From Methyloceanibacter caenitepidi (GTDB lineage: Bacteria > Pseudomonadota > Alphaproteobacteria > Rhizobiales > Methyloligellaceae): DNA of 64,000 bases. Below are positions 62,194-64,000 of the stretch, in pieces. The stretch's first letter is position 1; every line of letters starts with the position of its first letter. Below the pieces are notes generated by a model. That model saw nothing but the letters and a program-made list of their open reading frames with translations, did no database searches and was not told the DNA's origin. The stretch is taken from assembly GCF_000828475.1 (NCBI RefSeq), contig NZ_AP014648.1, positions 558,001 to 622,000 of the forward strand. Reading direction: 5' to 3'. A program made the translations under genes and the position numbers.

Positions 62194-64000
62194 TTGCGAT
62201 ACCTCTTTCCTTCCCAGCCTTCGGCCGTGATCGGAGCGCCTTCGGCCCAATCCGGCAGATCGACCATGATCGCGCCCATCTCGTCGGGCGACCCGAAGTC
62301 CTCATCGACCTCGGCCACGATTTCGTCATGCACTGTGAGAATTGTCGGGTAGCCGGCGGCCTCGAGCCGCGGCATGGCGTCCGCAAGGATGTCGCGGGAC
62401 GCGGCCTGCGTGGCATTTTCGGCGAGCAGCCCGCCGTAGAGATAACAACGCTCCCATTTGCGGGTGTAACTGTTGACGCCCATGTATGAGACGACTTGCT
62501 TCTTGGCCTTGCGCTTCAGGAGCACCATGCCGCGGTCGGCGTCGTAATCGGCGACAGCATCGCCCCAAAACTTACGCGCACTCTCATCGTCGCCCCAATC
62601 CTTCCAATAGGTGTCGGCATCGGAGTACCAAGGCATCTCCTTCCACTCGATCTTCGGGTAGGCGTAGGCCAGGAACCGCTTCGACGGCAGGCGCATGAAC
62701 AGCCAGCTCCCGGCGACCCGGAAGACGATGCGCTCGCCCACGTAGGCCGTCTCGCCAGGATGCTCGACAGCCATGAACGCCGCCTCTTCGAGGTCGTACC
62801 AAAACGACTTGACGTTGGGGTGCGCGAGGCGCCACGCATCGCGTATCCCGATCACTTCCTCTTCCGGAAGCTGCACCCCGTAATTCACGGCCATGGTCTG
62901 GAACGCGCCGACGCCGCCTTGATAGCCGAGGGCGAGCTCCATCACCTTGCCGATCTGGCGCTGCGGCTTCGTCACTTCGCTGGCCGGCATGTTGTAGGAC
63001 CGCCCATAGGCCACCTTATAGAGGTCGGGCCCGGTCCCCTCGTCGAAGGCGCGGAAGGCGTCGAGCTTCCACTGTTCGCCTGCGAGCCACGCCAGCATGC
63101 GACCCTCGATGTTGCGGTAGTCGACGGCGACGAGCTTCTTGCCCTTTGGGGCACGGAGCATGCCGCGGAGGCATTGACTGACCGTGTTCAGCGGCTCATC
63201 GAACGCCATACTGCAGTAGCCGCCGAGAATGGCGTCGATCGCCTCGGCGACCGGAAAGTCCTCATCGGTGCGGACGAGGTTCTGTGGCTGGAAGCGGCGC
63301 CCCGCCCAGCGACCCGTGCTGGCGGCGAGGAACTGCAAGAGCCCCCTGGCCCGGCCATCGGGGCACATGCCGCGCAAGAGCGCGTCGATCTTGGCTACGG
63401 AGGTCTTGGCGCTCTCCCGGCGAAGATTGAGCACGCAGCGTACTACAGGCGGGATGTCGTCTCGACCGAGGATTTCTTCAACCTGATCTTTGGCCACGGA
63501 CTCTGTGTCGACTCCGTGGCTTTTGACGAAGGCGATGATTTGGTTCCGGTTGGAGCAGGCCGTGACATCGCCTTCGGTGGCAGCTCGCATGTCGGCGTCG
63601 AGCTTTTCGGCAGTGTCGGCAACAACCTGTTTCGCAGCTTCGCAGAGACGCACATCGACGCAGACTCCTCGGTCATTGATCTTCTGATCCAGATGCCACA
63701 GGTCGAGCTCGGACGGCTTCAGCGGCCGCAAGCGATCGAGCATGGCCCGCTCAACCTCCACGTCCTGCCGGCGGTACTTGATGAGCCGCTCAACCTTCTC
63801 GGCTGAGTTCCACCAACGGACATCCGCGATGACAGGGCCGTCGGGCGTACGGGCGTACGCCTCCCACCCTTCCTCGTTCATCTCTCTCACGCGGATCGCA
63901 TCGTCCGGAACGGAACTGTAGCCCTTGGAGAATTTGATCTTGCCGCGCGGCTTCGCCATCTGCAGCATGAGCCGGCGACCGGCGGCGTCCTTCTGAACGT
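62190..64000 (-). CDS. Phage-type family A DNA polymerase (partial, 5' end off window)
   Basis: The frame is open through the right window edge (in-frame codons continue past the internal ATG at 63968), so the N-terminus is missing; ~603 residues are visible. Polymerase motifs: ASTGRWAGRRFQPQNL, motif A VAVDYRNIEGRMLAWLAGE, motif B RQIGKVMELALGYQGGVGAF, motif C TVHDEIVAEVDED. This differs from host PolA and matches polymerases of siphophages. A 3'-5' exonuclease domain is probably in the missing part. Confidence 0.9.
   Translation of the reverse strand, partial: VQKDAAGRRLMLQMAKPRGKIKFSKGYSSVPDDAIRVREMNEEGWEAYARTPDGPVIADVRWWNSAEKVERLIKYRRQDVEVERAMLDRLRPLKPSELDLWHLDQKINDRGVCVDVRLCEAAKQVVADTAEKLDADMRAATEGDVTACSNRNQIIAFVKSHGVDTESVAKDQVEEILGRDDIPPVVRCVLNLRRESAKTSVAKIDALLRGMCPDGRARGLLQFLAASTGRWAGRRFQPQNLVRTDEDFPVAEAIDAILGGYCSMAFDEPLNTVSQCLRGMLRAPKGKKLVAVDYRNIEGRMLAWLAGEQWKLDAFRAFDEGTGPDLYKVAYGRSYNMPASEVTKPQRQIGKVMELALGYQGGVGAFQTMAVNYGVQLPEEEVIGIRDAWRLAHPNVKSFWYDLEEAAFMAVEHPGETAYVGERIVFRVAGSWLFMRLPSKRFLAYAYPKIEWKEMPWYSDADTYWKDWGDDESARKFWGDAVADYDADRGMVLLKRKAKKQVVSYMGVNSYTRKWERCYLYGGLLAENATQAASRDILADAMPRLEAAGYPTILTVHDEIVAEVDEDFGSPDEMGAIMVDLPDWAEGAPITAEGWEGKRYRK

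Larger units (their letters stand above)
61220..64000. mobile_element. Edge of a probable prophage inserted at tRNA-Arg(CCG)
   Basis: From the tRNA 3' end onwards all recognisable genes are phage-replication type, packed on the minus strand with GTGA overlaps and GTG starts: a family A DNA polymerase, a small HTH-like protein, a DnaQ/RNase T-like exonuclease and a small basic protein. Just after the tRNA is an AT-rich stretch with a 12-bp palindrome ATCTAGCTAGAT (61232-61243). No integrase is seen between the tRNA and the polymerase; it may lie beyond the window or at the other end. The right boundary is outside the window. Confidence 0.65.

Noticed and set aside
62496..63806. 436-codon open frame on the plus strand
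   Set aside because: Antisense to the phage polymerase, which has motifs A, B and C; the shadow is His/Leu/Val-rich without recognisable features.

Overview
The window is GC-rich and densely coded and looks like the chromosome of an alphaproteobacterium of the order Hyphomicrobiales. The evidence is gene order and content: lptC-lptA-lptB-rpoN-ptsN; aroA-cmk-rpsA; ihfB-lapA-trpFBA-accD-folC-trxA-addAB; a murU / tsaE-amgK / divL block; and a ChvG/ChvI-HprK-EIIA-HPr block next to ahcY. An AccD that has lost its zinc-ribbon cysteines and a minimal HprK fit the same order. A quinoprotein-relay metallohydrolase and a SoxYZ-like carrier suggest, by inference only, a methylotroph-like lifestyle (Hyphomicrobium / Methyloceanibacter type).

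Layout. 1-4.8 kb: LPS transport (lptC end, lptA, lptB), sigma-54 and EIIA-Ntr, with no hibernation-factor gene between rpoN and ptsN. 4.8-9.3 kb: DUF1150 and Hsp20, then a TetR-controlled periplasmic pair (Tat-exported metallohydrolase and SoxYZ-like carrier) preceded by a perfect palindromic operator, then two small hypotheticals. 9.3-21.8 kb: tRNA-Ala(GGC), a FYDLN-acid protein, and the core metabolic and translation run aroA, cmk, rpsA, sppA, ihfB, lapA, trpF, trpB, trpA, accD, folC, trxA. 21.9-33 kb, minus strand: AddAB recombination nuclease, the MurU / TsaE-AmgK cell-wall recycling pair, and a DivL-type cell-cycle pseudokinase. 33.3-40.7 kb: an accessory stretch (beta-barrel, EthD-like, permease, cupin, tautomerase, small membrane protein, arylsulfatase, one dispersed palindromic repeat) between divL and ahcY. 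40.8-47 kb: ahcY behind a SahR-like palindrome, a b-type cytochrome, HPr, EIIA-Man, HprK, ChvG, ChvI. 47-61 kb: HugZ-like protein, a GTP-type PEP carboxykinase, gamma-glutamyltransferase, amidotransferase, two transporters, PolA, a type II NADH dehydrogenase fused to a cyclic-nucleotide-binding domain, and an acyltransferase. 61.1 kb to the end: tRNA-Arg(CCG), followed directly by phage-type replication genes that run off the window, so the tRNA probably marks one edge of a prophage.

How it fits together. Two modules tie carbon and nitrogen state to regulation: sigma-54 with PtsN, and the HPr/EIIA-Man/HprK phosphorelay beside the envelope sensor ChvGI. ChvGI is flanked by PEP carboxykinase, as in rhizobia, but here the enzyme is the GTP-dependent type.

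No defence island, CRISPR array or rRNA operon is visible. I did not find a clearly new multi-gene system. The observations most worth testing are the NDH-2/cNMP-domain fusion, the palindrome-controlled redox relay with a possibly leaderless promoter, the pckG displacement at the chvI locus, and the tRNA-Arg prophage edge. Family assignments come from reading motifs and lengths; no database search was run.
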